A stretch of DNA of 64,000 bases from Dichomitus squalens LYAD-421 SS1 (taxonomy: Eukaryota; Basidiomycota; Agaricomycetes; Polyporales; Polyporaceae), in contig NW_006766892.1 in the NCBI RefSeq assembly GCF_000275845.1, forward strand, positions 648,736 to 712,735. Reading direction: 5' to 3'. The translations under genes and the position numbers were made by a program. Positions 1 through 11,194 of this stretch are shown here, piece after piece. Under the pieces are notes generated by a model. It searched no databases. It was given only the letters and a program-made list of their open reading frames with translations, and was not told the origin of the DNA. Numbering within the stretch: the stretch's first letter is position 1; the number at the start of each line of letters is the position of its first letter.

Positions 1-1
1 C

Positions 2-409
2 TTCGCGAGCATCCCCACCCCGGGCGAACGCGTCGAGCGCGTGCCGCTCTTTGCGCTCCCGGGGAACCCCGCCAGCGCGCTTGTGATGTTCCACATATTT
101 GTCATCCCTGCGCTGAGGCGGCTGGGTGGGTGGCCCGAGGTGCGGTGCAGGCTGCCGAGCGTGAGGGTGCAGATCCAGGAGTCGCTGCGCCTCGACCCAC
201 GCCCGGAGTACCATCGCGCGATCATCAGAGTCGCTCCCGAGGGTTTGAAGGCGTACAGTACTGGGGGACAGCGGTCGAGCAGGGTCGCGAGTCTGAAGGG
301 GGCAAATGGGCTTATCGCGCTGCCTCCGAGGGTGGAGGGCGGGGCCAGCAAGCTTGAGATCGGGGACTACGTTGAGGCGATCCTTATTGGAGAGTTACAG
401 ATGGCATAG
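2..409 (+). CDS. Gephyrin/MoeA-type molybdenum insertase, C-terminal fragment
   Basis: This is the 3' end of a gene that enters from before base 1; the frame is open from base 2 and stops at TAG 407-409, giving about 135 residues. The family inserts molybdenum into molybdopterin, the last step of molybdenum cofactor synthesis (fungal CnxE, animal gephyrin). The sequence shows the MoeA hallmark LPGNPASALV close to the window start, then a helix with FVIPALRRLGGWPE and the C-terminal MoeA domain IV ending in the conserved ANGLIALPP and LEIGDYVEAILIGEL stretches. No intron is needed in this part. It is tail-to-tail with SPC19, 87 bp apart. The family is clear; whether the complete gene also carries the MogA-like domain, as fungal fusions do, lies outside the window. 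Confidence 0.9.
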   Translation, partial: FASIPTPGERVERVPLFALPGNPASALVMFHIFVIPALRRLGGWPEVRCRLPSVRVQIQESLRLDPRPEYHRAIIRVAPEGLKAYSTGGQRSSRVASLKGANGLIALPPRVEGGASKLEIGDYVEAILIGELQMA

Positions 410-496
410 ATGTGATAATGGAGAAGGCTAGCGGTACAGATACGGTGTTGTACAGTGGATGGGACGTTAGGAATCGTTCGTGCAGGGGTATCGAGG

Positions 497-1292
497 TCAT
501 TTCTTCATAGCAGCGAGTTCCTGGGGGTGCAAGTCGGTTGAGATCAAGGCTCGAAGGCATACTGATCAAGCCCACCATGGCATCCACTTCGGCCTGCAGC
601 TGCGCTGCTTCCTCTTCGAGCTTCTGGCGCTGTCTGGCAAGCATCTGCAGCCGGCGCACATCAATCTTGCTCATCCCAGCCGTGTTCGCAGTCGCCCTCG
701 AGGAAGGGCGGGACTGTAACGCCTCGACCTGCGATTGCACTTGAGCGAAAGAGCTGAGTCGGTCTGCTCCTGGGACTCACCTTCGCTTGGAGTATGCTCT
801 CTCGTTTCAAGAGAACCTGGAGGCCCTTCTCTGCGCGAGAAAGGAGCTCGTTGATCTGCGGCTCTATCTCGTCGGTCAAGTCCGCCTTGTATCTTCTAAC
901 GGTACCCTCATCAACGAGGAGGAATACCTGGGAGCAAGCGGACAGTGAGGTTGAAAACTGGGATGCTATACACTACAGGCCTACTCGTTCACTGTCGAGG
1001 ACTTTCGTCATGCGAGGAAGGTCGTACGTGCCTTGCCGAATGAGTTCCTGTGCCTCGTACGCCTAGCAAATGCAGCCATATTTATCAGTATATTCAAGCT
1101 ACGAGCGTAGTTTAGCGAGCCTACCTCGTCACAGCAGTCTTCCATGGCCATGACACATTCTCGGAGATACGGGCTGCATGTCGCATTGGTGTCTACAGCT
1201 CGATACAGTTCTGGGTTCCCTGGAAATATAGAGTCCCTGGGACCCAGCCTCGGATGGACTGATAGACGAGACACTCTGTGGCTCCTTTCCAT
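497..1292 (-). CDS. SPC19: DASH complex subunit Spc19
   Basis: Five exons in transcription order: 1292-1125, 1062-985, 927-781, 728-576, 520-497; 189 residues. Spc19 is part of the fungal DASH/Dam1 ring that couples kinetochores to microtubule plus ends. Seen: an N-terminal part with a GNPELYRA stretch, then YEAQELIRQGTYDLPRM, the family core ERVFLLVDEGTVRRYKADLT followed by EIEPQINELLSRAEKGL, and a C-terminal coiled coil (about residues 145-189). All four introns are GT-AG and 35-62 nt, and phases match exactly. The last coding exon is only 24 nt (ELAAMKK). Without that last splice the frame would read on to 384 with an unlikely tail. The start at 1292 gives the family's usual N-terminus; an in-frame ATG also exists at 1394. 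Family assignment is strong, the extreme 3' exon a little less so. Confidence 0.85.
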
Positions 1293-2846
1293 CTTGGATG
1301 TGTCCGTGGCTCGTCTCAAACAAGCAACGCAAGCGCCTACCCCCGACGCGTTGTGGCTGCGCCGACGCGTTCGAACAAACAGTGGCAAGCACATTTCGGA
1401 CTCCGCTGGGGGCGTGGTACATAAGCCTCCGCAATTTGCAGCGTTGCACTTTTCTGCAGTGTCCAGCCAACCTCCGAAGCGTCAGCCCTCCCGCAAGGGC
1501 TGGGACCAGACGTTCGCTCGTCTGAGGACGTTGTTCACTGTTGGCGGAGCGAGGCGTCCTTTGCAGGACGCTCACAAGAACGATGTTCGTCGTCCTGCTC
1601 CCCCTCACCACGACTGAGTCCGCCCCTCGGGGTGTCGATTCGTCGGAGGGGTCGATGTAGGGCGGCGAACGGGCGTTATATTCCTTAACCTTGCGTATAT
1701 CCCCGTCTTCGGGCGGGGTGCCACTATGTGGCTGTGACGGTTTGGTGAAACCATAACGCATACATGTCTTACGCTTACATCCGTACTTCCTCTGTCGTAG
1801 AAAATAATGAGTATTCGTTCAGGAAACACATTTCACGCTTGGTGCAGGTATGCATCGCCTGTAGACAAACCAGTTGCTACACATCAGCAGTGTGCTATGT
1901 GCGGGTCTGTAAGTACTTTAGTCCCTTTGCCTCGTGTGCTATTCATCTCCTTCGTGCCGATATAACATGCGACGCATCAGTATGTGGTTTGTCGCAGACA
2001 CAGCCGTCGTATCCTGTCCGGTCTGTGCTGTTACGATCGGACGGTACGATATGCAATGATGCAATCATTCGAGGAGTTTTACTTGCCACGTTCAAACGGT
2101 CCCTGCTCCAAGATACCATGTCTGATACGATCTGCTACGACTTTCGTCATACAATCCGTGTCTGTTTGACCATCCAACGAGCGAGGTAGGCAGCGAATTT
2201 ACTTTGCACGCCCGGTGGTAAGCAGTGTCACAGCCGCACGTCTTCAGGGTCCTTGGCTGATTATCAATCCACAATCGCTCCTACGTGAAGTAAGCCTACC
2301 GACGCCCTTGTCTGCCATCCGTCAGGCTTGCGACAATCTGCAGGGATTTGCATTGACGGCCCCGAGGCGTCGATAGTGTGGCGGTGTGTGCAGTGCCGGT
2401 GGCTGTAAGCCCTCTGACTTCGCCAGTGACTAGTACTTACACAGTACTGCTGTACCGTCAGTAGGGTCGCAGTCACTGCGCAATGGCCTGATACTATTGA
2501 TCCTACCCCTTACTACCCCTCGCTACGTTGATGCGACCGGTTCACCATCAGGCTTTTTTTGCAGGGCGCCACCGAAGCCACATAGTTTTGGATCCGACGG
2601 GTAGATCACGGAGCAGATTTGTGAGGTGAGCTAGGCGTACCCCATTCAGTGGCCGGATATGCGCTGCTAGTGCCAGGAACAGGCTTGGTAACTGCCCTTG
2701 GGCATCTTTCGATAATGGGACATGTTCATTGATATAAAAAGCAGCTACATAATGGCGTCTTGGTCGCTTTTCCGCCTGTCACTTCACATTATTCGTTAAT
2801 TCCTTCAGGGACCGTTCTTGTACTTTTCCCCGGTCTTTTGTAAAGT
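1293..2846. other. Intergenic, no supported gene
   Basis: This stretch separates the head-to-head genes SPC19 (-) and the DUF6533 gene (+). It contains several open frames, the longest a 210-codon minus-strand frame at 1129-1761 that overlaps SPC19 exon 1 in another frame. None has a recognisable family motif or a plausible exon chain. It must hold both promoters. The only element I can name is a TATA box near its right end. Confidence 0.5.
2733..2740 (+). promoter_or_regulatory. TATA box of the DUF6533 gene
   Basis: A clean TATAAAAA lies 114 bp before the start codon at 2847, in an AT-rich pocket. Distance and orientation fit a core promoter for the downstream gene. This is inferred from the motif only. 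Confidence 0.5.
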
Positions 2847-4624
2847 ATGTCAGTTTCAGATTCCTCAGACCTCATCGCAGAGCTTGCCTCCATGTGGGTG
2901 GTCATCGTGGAGTCACTCGGCTGTCTATGCTCACTAGTTTCCCCTGTAGTCAGATTGGCAATTTCTTCGCCGTAGCAGGTGCAGGTGAGTGGGTCGCCCG
3001 AGCACGGGCGGTGCATTCCCAACTCATGTGTGGGGCTAGGCTTGATCGTGTACGAGTTCATGATAACCTTCAATAAGGAGGTGGACCTCTTCTGGAAACG
3101 CAAGATCACCTTGTCGTCTATTCTATTCCTCCTTAATCGCTACCTTCCCTTGATCGTGAACATGATTTATGCACCATGGCCATCTAGTCTTTCTCCAACA
3201 ACATACGAAGTAAGCAGCATCTCTCTTACTCATTTGTCTGTTGGGCTGAACAGAGCAGGGGTAAGGAGTGATTCGCTGCCCTACCGCCCTCCCAGGCTCA
3301 CCGGAGAACAGCTGTAAAGCATTGATTTACACAGCGGAAACCCTTGAGATCTTCCAATATCTTCCCTGGGCAGGTACGTCTCCGGCGCACCATTAACGAC
3401 CGGATAATGGCAACAGAGGCAGCTCAATCCTGACGGTACCACGGCTACGCGCAGTGTTCTCTGGCTTACGAGCCTACGTGCTCAGTTCTAGAGCGTGGCC
3501 ACTTGCGCTCTTCGTCTTTGTTCTGAGTCTTGCGCCTGTAGTCATCAACTACGTAAGTCTTCCTGGTGAGCGTGGGGAAGGAAGCTGAATTGCCCATGCC
3601 TCTAGGTTACGCTAGGGTATGCAGAAGTTTTGTTCGACGCCACGTTAGGCTGCGGTGTCACAAGCCCTCTGACTGATGCTGTGCAACAAGAGTAGGTGAT
3701 CCATAAGTTGCTCCACCGACTGTCGCTAACAGGATCACTTGCCTAGCTGTGCGTGTGCTGAAGCGGGGACATATTGTGTGTCAGTAGCTCACGGCTGTCT
3801 CACCTCCCATTCGCAGTCACTATCGTATCTCGGGTTTGTCTTATCACCTCCGACCTCCTGGTCTTGGCTATTACTTGGATGGGAACATACAAGGACAGTA
3901 GAGAGATGAAGCTGTTGGGCCAAACGACGTCGCTATCTAGTATTCTCTTTAGAGACGGTAAGCAGCCGACTAGCAACCTCGCGTAGGATTCCGTGACACT
4001 AATTATCTTGCTCTCACAGGCATAATGTACTTCTTGTGCGTGCTCATATCACTTGGATGTGTCCTTCGTCTGTTGATCAAACTATAGAGTTCTCCTAATC
4101 ATGAACACCTTGCACCTGAGTTTCTCGTTGCGCTCCGTAAGTTTCACTTCCGAGTCCTTCCCAATGTCAGCACACGTGCTTGAACTACCACACAGATACT
4201 CAATCAAAACAACGAGAACAACGCTAGTTACATCACGATTCTCACCGAACCGTACGTTGCCTCGCTCCATGCGTCCCTACAATCTCACCGCTGACACCAG
4301 ACACGCCCACTTACACATCCTGTTCGTAGCATAACCGCAATTCTCATCTCCCGCTTCCTCATGGACCTCCAGGACGCCAGCAATGGCAAGGGCCACCAGC
4401 ACTCCCTGTCGTCCGTCCAGCTCGGCCAGATCGGCACCCTCGACTTCAACGGAATCATCGGCTCTCTGGGCTCTACGCTTGCCGCCCCAGGTGAGGGACA
4501 TCCTTTTGAGCCGGCCTCCACTGCGGAAGACAGCAGTGCCACAAGGGCGGACGGCCTCGACTCTTTATCGGACTCGGGGACTTTCAGTGAAGACACGGCC
4601 TCGAGGACGATAAATTCTTGTTGA
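2847..4624 (+). CDS. DUF6533 seven-helix membrane protein
   Basis: Twelve exons: 2847-2893, 2950-2984, 3040-3209, 3307-3373, 3455-3552, 3606-3691, 3747-3775, 3817-3957, 4020-4035, 4088-4136, 4196-4251, 4330-4624; 362 residues. The DUF6533 signature is at residues 16-70, with FNKEVDLFWKRK and LFLLNRYLPLIVN. After it come hydrophobic helices (LPWAVFSGLRAYVLSS, WPLALFVFVLSLAPVVINY), a Cys-rich loop, the helix SRVCLITSDLLVLAITW, and the family's last helix with ITILTEPITAILISRFLMDL, ending in a Ser/Gly-rich cytoplasmic tail. These receptor-like proteins are greatly expanded in mushrooms and have no known ligand or role. Exon 4's acceptor is uncertain: a CAG at 3296-3298 paired with a donor near 3186 would also keep the frame. 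The micro-exons at 3747 and 4020 are supported by phase and family match. Confidence 0.8.
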
Positions 4625-4867
4625 GACCGGACTTGGGGCATGTCTATGTGCCATCGGATTTGCTGTATCACTATACTATACCTCCCCCTCGCAGCGGACG
4701 TGCGGGTTTCTCGTCCACTGCCTAATATACTCTAGAGCAACTATACAGCGGGAACCGAAGGAAAGGAAGGATTCCAATAAACCCATGTAAGGTACCGAGA
4801 GTAGTAAGTACAAATAACCCGGTGTCCTTGACGCCAACACGATGCCATCTACAACGCAACGAACAGT

Positions 4868-7356
4868 TCATCGCGGCCGAGGGCTCCGCCGATCATCATC
4901 GTCCTCGTCCTCATCCTCGTCGCCCACGTCGAAAATCGCCTCCTCCTTGGGGAGGGAGTCTGCGCGCTGCTTGCCCTTGCGCGACCGGAAGCCGTTGCCG
5001 TTGCCGTTGGGCTCGTCGGCGAGCGCGGAGTTGAGCGGGATGTTCTCCTCGTGCGTCGAGAACGGCAGGCCGCGGAGGCGGTTGCGTTTCGAGCGCCACC
5101 AGAGGAAGCCCCCCACGAGGATCGCGATGAGCACGAGCACGAGCGCGGCCGAGCCGGCGTTGTAGTACGCTGATCGAAACGGCGGCGGGGTCAGCGTTCA
5201 TTATCGGAGGAAACGAAAGGTGCCATACCTTCCCACATGGCCTTGTCCTGCTCGGGAGTCTTGGTCGACACAGGCGAAGGCGTAGCGGCCTCGTCTAGTT
5301 TAGCGGGCAGCGGCTTCGCGTCTTCCCCCACGGCGCTTGGGATGCGCGCCGAGCCGTCCGTGATGGCAGTGAAGTTCACGCCCATGAAGCGCAGGATCAT
5401 GTCGTGCGCGACGTGCGGAACGTCATAGCCGACCATATGCGAAGCGTTGAAGATCTGCACAGCAACGAAGTCCGTGTTATACTGGCAGTGTGGATGTCAG
5501 GGCAAGACGAGAACGCACCTTGACGTAGGTCAGGTTACGAGAAGCCACCCACGTCCCTGCGGAGGTGCCATCTACCGTCCAAGACTGCGTCTGCACTTTC
5601 TGCAGGTTGACGAAAATGGGTGTCAGGCCTTTCGCCGCTAGTCACAACCAGTCATGTACTGACCCCAAGTCCGGTCTCGCCGTTCCAGCGCATAGCCTGG
5701 ATCATGCTCTCCACGCCGACATAGTTGCAGATCAGGTCCTGGTCGCCGACAAAGAGCATCACAGGAATCTTCTCCAATACCCGAGGTAGGACCGTGATAG
5801 ACGAGTTAGATGTACGCGTCGAGAACTCGACATGCACCCGACTTTTGCATTCGACCCACTTGCCAGGGGCCCGGTCAGCGTGCAACGCGGAGACCACATC
5901 CTTGCGCTTATACCAGAACGATTTAAAAATCGGAACAACAGCAAGGGAACCACAGTACTCACCGCGAGGTACTTGTAGACGGCGTCGAGGTCCGGGGGCC
6001 AGTTCATGCCGCACTGGGGCTGACTATCCTCTAACCGCACGTCATAGATGTTGAGGCACTTCGCAACGCCCTGTTCTCTAGTGTATGATGAGCTGCCGTT
6101 GGAGGCTGGCTCACTGTAGGAGTTCGGACGTACTCGTGGTTCTTTCCCGCGATCACGCTCATCATCACGTTCTCACACACGTCGACATGTACGGGTTCCC
6201 TATCGGTGATCTTGGCCAACTCGGCCGTGCACTGATCGGTGACGTCTTTCGCAGCCTTGTACTCCTATTGAGAGGTCGTGCTCAATGGTGAACAAATTAA
6301 TTGAGAGTAGCGACGTACCGTCGACGTCTCCTCGAGAATCCCGTGCTTCACGCTGTAGTCCAGATAGGCAGGGTATTGTCGTCGCGCGTCCATCCAGCCA
6401 TTACCAATCGCAGCCCCCTTCAATGGGATGTCCAGGGTGGAGTTGAGGACCGCGTCGGCGAAGTATGGTATATATTGGCCCGCAAAGCTTTCTCCGGTAA
6501 TATAAGCCTGCAAAGACGCAGGCTTTCAGACTCTGCGGACAAGATAGTAGAAGGTTGGTGCGCACGTCGACATTTTTGTACTCGGGGAAGACCTGGTAGA
6601 AATTCCGCAGGAACTCTACGAAGTGCCCAGCAGCCTGGGATAGTCATTACACCGTCATAGAAGCAGGGGCATGAACTTACCTCGGGAAGCTCGTGATCGA
6701 ACTTATTTGAGGGCGCGTACGAGAAGCCAGTGCCCGCCGGCTGGTCAACTGAACGGGTATGAAAGGGGTCAGATATAGCATACTCCCGGATAGGACGGTA
6801 GAATGCACCAAACACCATGGTCGCGTACTCCTCCCAACCTCCTTCTGCAGCCTTCAGGCCACCCTTCCCGTCTGTCCGCCACGGTCCAATTTCCATCATG
6901 AGCCCGTCGAACGACGAACATCCTGGGCCGCCCTACCAAAAGCCCCTTCAACATAGAACATGATAGTATTGAACAGAGAGCTCACGTTCAACCAGAAGAC
7001 AATTCGCTCCTTATCCGCAGTTCGCCGCGCTTTCACCATGAAGAAATACAGGTGCGCTGTTACGTCGGACGGCGATGCGACGCTCGCGCCTGGGTCAGAC
7101 GGGAGATGGCCTCCGTACATGTGCAGCGGTCGCCTCTCATCCTGGTGTAGGTCCGGGAGGTGCGGGATGTAGAAGGACGCGGCGGAGGGTACTAAGGTCG
7201 GATGTCAGTCATTCAGTTTCGATAGTGCGCGGTAGCGCGCCGAGAGGAGATCGAGCACAGTGACCCACCATCTGTAGGGGCGCCGGAGGTATGTTTCACG
7301 AGTGAAACCAGAAGGTAGAGTAATGACGCGAGGTGTAAGGAGAGTGCGGGATGCAT
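4868..7356 (-). CDS. KEX1: Pheromone-processing carboxypeptidase Kex1
   Basis: Twelve exons: 7356-7269, 7191-6986, 6932-6809, 6748-6681, 6634-6566, 6507-6319, 6264-6134, 6077-5963, 5900-5664, 5599-5519, 5481-5229, 5169-4868; 620 residues, normal for Kex1. It is a Golgi serine carboxypeptidase (family S10) that trims Lys/Arg from peptides cut by Kex2, including pheromones. Seen: signal peptide (1-25), [22 protein letters not shown], catalytic Ser192 in GESFAGQY, Asp383 in [11 protein letters not shown], His451 in [12 protein letters not shown], one membrane helix (about 526-545), then a cytoplasmic tail with an NGNGNG run and a strongly acidic EDEDEDDDD stretch. The tail, helix and triad together separate Kex1 from vacuolar carboxypeptidase Y. 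All introns are GT-AG. It converges on the DUF6533 gene, 243 bp apart. Confidence 0.93.
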
Positions 7357-8293
7357 GACAGCACGGCGTGCACGCGTCGCGCGCGGGCCTAGTCGATCAA
7401 TCAAGCCGCCGAGCCAAGACAAGCTGGGACCGAGCCGGCGGGAAATGGCCAGGAAGCTGGTAGCGACGAGCAGAACCAGCTCGACGGTGCTCTGAGAGCA
7501 GCAGGCGTCGAGGAGTAGTACCGAGGGGTGCAGGAGGAGGGAGAGAGGTCGAGCTCTGTCCGACAGTACTGTGCGCACTCTTCACTGCTGCGCGCGCTGT
7601 TCCTGTGATATTGGAACTACAGTGAGTGCTTAAAATAGCGGACCATGTGCGATAAGCGCTCAACGGACGACAGAAACGTAGCTCTCCTATGACAATAGTG
7701 GGCTGCCTTGACCCAAGAATTGAGGGATGGATAGATATGCACCTGAGGAATATGCGCACTGGATATCAGCCCAATATCTGAGCTGCTTTGAGCAGTATGC
7801 CCATATGAAATGTACAGACTGTGTTTATAGGGTGAAAATCCGAGAAACCATGGATACTGTACTATGCCCATATCCAGGCATGTCAGATAGGCTTAGTTGC
7901 AAAGTGGCACCCACGCCCTGACTCGCGCTTTGCCCCCTCCCATTCCTGACAACATATGCCCGCGTATACTCGCAGTCCCTACTGCCCTGCACAAGCCATA
8001 TACACAGCGGAGCCTTCTTGACACCGCGCACTACGATTACATCGCGCCAGCTATCAGGGGGAAAGACAATGGAACAATATAGCACCTCCCCAGGCACGGC
8101 CTAGTCTTATCTCCGTTCTCATGCGAGACCCGCGCCTGCCCACTGCAAGGCGCACGCTGACTTCGCGCCCCCACCTCACTCCAGACCTTGGCTTTCACGC
8201 GCACACCCCGCTCTGCCTCTTGCGCCCTTTCCTGCGCTCTACCCACATATCTATCTACTTCCCCCGCCTTGAGCCGAGTCACAGTCTGGCGCA
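7357..8293. other. Divergent intergenic region
   Basis: Holds the upstream regions of KEX1 (-) and the thioredoxin-like gene (+). The 130 bp before 8294 are pyrimidine-rich on the plus strand, a common feature of fungal promoters. No supported gene or RNA is visible. Confidence 0.45.
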
Positions 8294-9592
8294 ATGAAGC
8301 TCGCCGGGATCCTCTTCACCTCCCTCCTCTGCGCCGCGTCCGCGCACGCGCAATACTTCTCCGCAGGATGGACCCCAGGCCAGAAGGTCGCTGACGAGCA
8401 GCCCCCCGAGCCCGCGTACACCTTCGAGCCCGCCGCGCAGGCTGCGTCGAGGCCCGCACCCGCTCCCGGCGGGAAGCAGCTTGGGTTCGTAGACAAGATC
8501 CTGACGTCGGGGCCCGTGTCTTCCCTGTTCGGGAAGATTGGGCTGAACGTGTCAGAAGTAATTGCGCGGGGAAGCGTTTCGCCTTGGGACGAGCGGATAC
8601 CCATCATCACGGACCAGAACTACGAAGAGATCATCGTGAACGAGAAGCTGACCCCTGAGGAGGAGAAGGAGCGGGTGTGGTTCCTCATCGTGTACGTATC
8701 GTCTCCTCGCGCTCGCGTGCGTCCCGAGCTTGCGCCCTGTGGGCCTTCGCAGGATTCAGGATACAGAAGACCAGAAAAGCTAATGTCGACGGTCGTGTCT
8801 CTTACAGCTCCGTGACGAGCTCGCAGAACAGCGAGATCTCCAAGATCGTCGACAAGTCCTTCGACGACGCCTACAACGAGACTCTCGCCGCCGGCGACCT
8901 TCCGCATGTCCGCTGGGGCCGCATCGACTACATGTCCGTCACCTACCTCACGACCAAGTGGGGCATCTGGACGTGCGTGTCTCCCTCCCTTTTCCGCGGT
9001 CTCTCACGCCCACGCCTCGCGCTGACATCCGCTATGCGTTCGATCGCTGCAGGGGCCCATACCTCATCGTCCTCAAGGACCGCGGGCAGACGCTGCGGTT
9101 CTACAAGGCGGACCGCGTGCGCATCAGCAAGGAGCTCATCCGCGAGCTCCTGACGGAGGAGCTCTGGCGCGAGACCCCCGTGTGGAATTCCAACTTCGCG
9201 CCCGGCGGCAAGCGGTGCGTACTCCCCCTCCTCGAAGTTCTGGGGTTTCAGCCGCGAGCTGCGACATGGAACTGGAACGCTGATACTGTCCTTCCAGGGA
9301 ATTCGTGTTGCACTACTACGGGATCGCGCTGATGTATACGTTCGACGTCATCAACCGCGTGCCGCGGTTCGTGCTCATGATCGCCTCGGGTGGTATCGCC
9401 AGCATAGTGATGCGCTTCCTGCACAAATCCACTCCGCAAGACGCGAGGCCGAAACCATCCGAAGCGGTGCCCAAAAAGACTGCAGACACTGATGCGGGCA
9501 CGGCGGTGAGCGGCGGCACGACTGCGGTAGCCTCCTCTACTGCAACCTCGAGCCCGAAGAAGGGTAAGCAGCGGAAAAATGGGAAGAAGTAG
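8294..9592 (+). CDS. Thioredoxin-like ER membrane protein without redox cysteines
   Basis: Four exons: 8294-8691, 8808-8972, 9053-9214, 9298-9592; 339 residues. A signal peptide (1-20, ending AHA) is followed by a Pro/Ala-rich segment, then a thioredoxin-like fold (about 125-240) with WGRIDYMSVTYLTTKWGIW, GPYLIVLKDRGQTLRFYKA and a helix ELIRELLTEELW. A hydrophobic helix at about 265-283 (FVLMIASGGIASIVMRFL) anchors it, and the tail is Ser/Thr-rich and ends lysine-rich. The mature part has no cysteine, so it cannot act as a disulfide exchanger; a chaperone or adaptor role is an inference. It resembles conserved basidiomycete proteins that I cannot tie to a named gene. Phases of all three introns match (all phase 2). 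Confidence 0.8.
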
Positions 9593-9848
9593 ACGGAAGA
9601 GAGCCGCGTAACTTGTCCAAGGGCTGTATACTACATACGCGCTAACCCGGTTGGAAGAGAGGAGTCGGCCCGAGGGGAGGTCCCTCATGCGCTGCTTGTA
9701 TCTAGCGTTGTAATTCGGTTGTTCGTCTATTTGCAATATCTCCCGTTCGATGCACATTCTCGAAACATGATCTCAATGTTCGAGAGCGGTGATTATAGGT
9801 GGATGATCTAGTACAGTGTGACAGGGGCCAGATGAAAGGTGCAAGATA

Positions 9849-10915
9849 TCAAGTTTCCTTGAAGGGGTACTCGAACGGGGGTTGGTCTTTCCGACGCCAC
9901 AACTTCCTCCTGCAGACGAGACGTGAGCACCACGGAAGGATGTGTGAGAGTGAGAGTGCGCGCACTTCTTTTTGGTCCTGGTGTCTTCGACGAAGACCTC
10001 TACGCAGTGCTTCGCCTTGAACTCCCGGATGAAGCGTGGGTCCCAGAGCTCGCTAGCTATACCGAGGTCTTTGCAGCACCGCATGAGCGCATTGCTCTTG
10101 CACGCCTCCGTCGCGGTGGGGATACCACTGGGGTCAAAGTATTCTTGCTCTCCGCGGGCGATACCAACGAGTCTAAGACCATGCCACTGAGCAGAAGCAA
10201 CCAAGGGAAAGGCACAGTACTGACCTCCCCAAGCACACAAGCGCATACTCCCTGCTCACGACCCGAGGCCCGACGTTCGTCTCGCTCCTGGGCGCGAGCC
10301 CCCACCCGCCAGGGCCGAACGCCCTGTTCAGTACGCGGCGGTACTTGATTTCAGGGAGGTATATCAAGCCATCTGTGATACACATAATGAGCCTCCTCTG
10401 CACGCACGCAAGTACTAAGCAGTACGTGACGCACCAGGCTTGATCTCCACGTCCATAGAGTCCACAGGCGCAAGGAGCGTCTCCGCGGCCTCCTTCGGGA
10501 ATGGCTGCGTGGACAATCCAAAATAACTCTTCGACCAGTCCGGCGAATTCGGGTCCTTCGGCGACCCGCTGATCGTCGCGGACTCCGCGAAGTCGATGGG
10601 GGCATACGAGGAAAGACTCGGGCTCACATCAGGCGGAGCAGAGGATGCCTGGAGCACAGAGGAAGAGGGTATGCTCTCGGGTTGCGAGCCATACGCTTCG
10701 GGGGGGATCTCGACCTCGTCTGCGATGTCCGTCTTGCCCTTCCCTGGGGGGTCGGTCGCACGTGAGGTGGACGTCCTCGTGGCCGTGCGTGGGGTTGTAG
10801 AGGCCGTCCTGGAGGTTGCCTGAGCAGCAGTAGCGTAGGCTCTGTTCGCCGTCTGCGTATTAGGGAAGGCGAGGCGGGCCCTGGTCGCCGCTCTGAGTAG
10901 CATTCTGGAGGACAT
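9849..10915 (-). CDS. MGM101: Mitochondrial genome maintenance protein Mgm101
   Basis: Four exons: 10915-10435, 10372-10225, 10172-9966, 9909-9849; 298 residues. Mgm101 is a Rad52-like single-strand annealing protein needed for mitochondrial DNA repair and maintenance. Seen: an N-terminal mitochondrial presequence rich in Arg, Ser and Thr, a low-complexity region, then the conserved core from [19 protein letters not shown] through [48 protein letters not shown] and [18 protein letters not shown], and the basic family C-terminus [19 protein letters not shown]. All introns are GT-AG. The gene is divergent from GCP5 with 279 bp between start codons. Confidence 0.94.
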
Positions 10916-11194
10916 GATCGTGGATGGGGCAGGTCGACTGAGGCTGCAGGCGACGGACTAGATGCTGGTGACGCGCTCGTGTCGCGGCGTGTGACGAGCG
11001 CGACGCGTTACAGTCGATCGCGACTCGCGACTCCCCGGCAGCGCATCTTGCGTTTAGCCACCATCGCATCCCGCCCTCTGTCCCGCCCTCTGCATCTGCA
11101 TAGAGTACTGAACACAGTGAGCACAGGCTTCTTGAATATTTGGCTGTACTATCATCACGCCTACAGGTCTCCCAACAGGCTCTACTCCGCCTCG

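Noticed and set aside
1129..1761. 210-codon minus-strand frame
   Set aside because: It overlaps SPC19 exon 1 in another frame and has no motif; SPC19 explains the conserved part.
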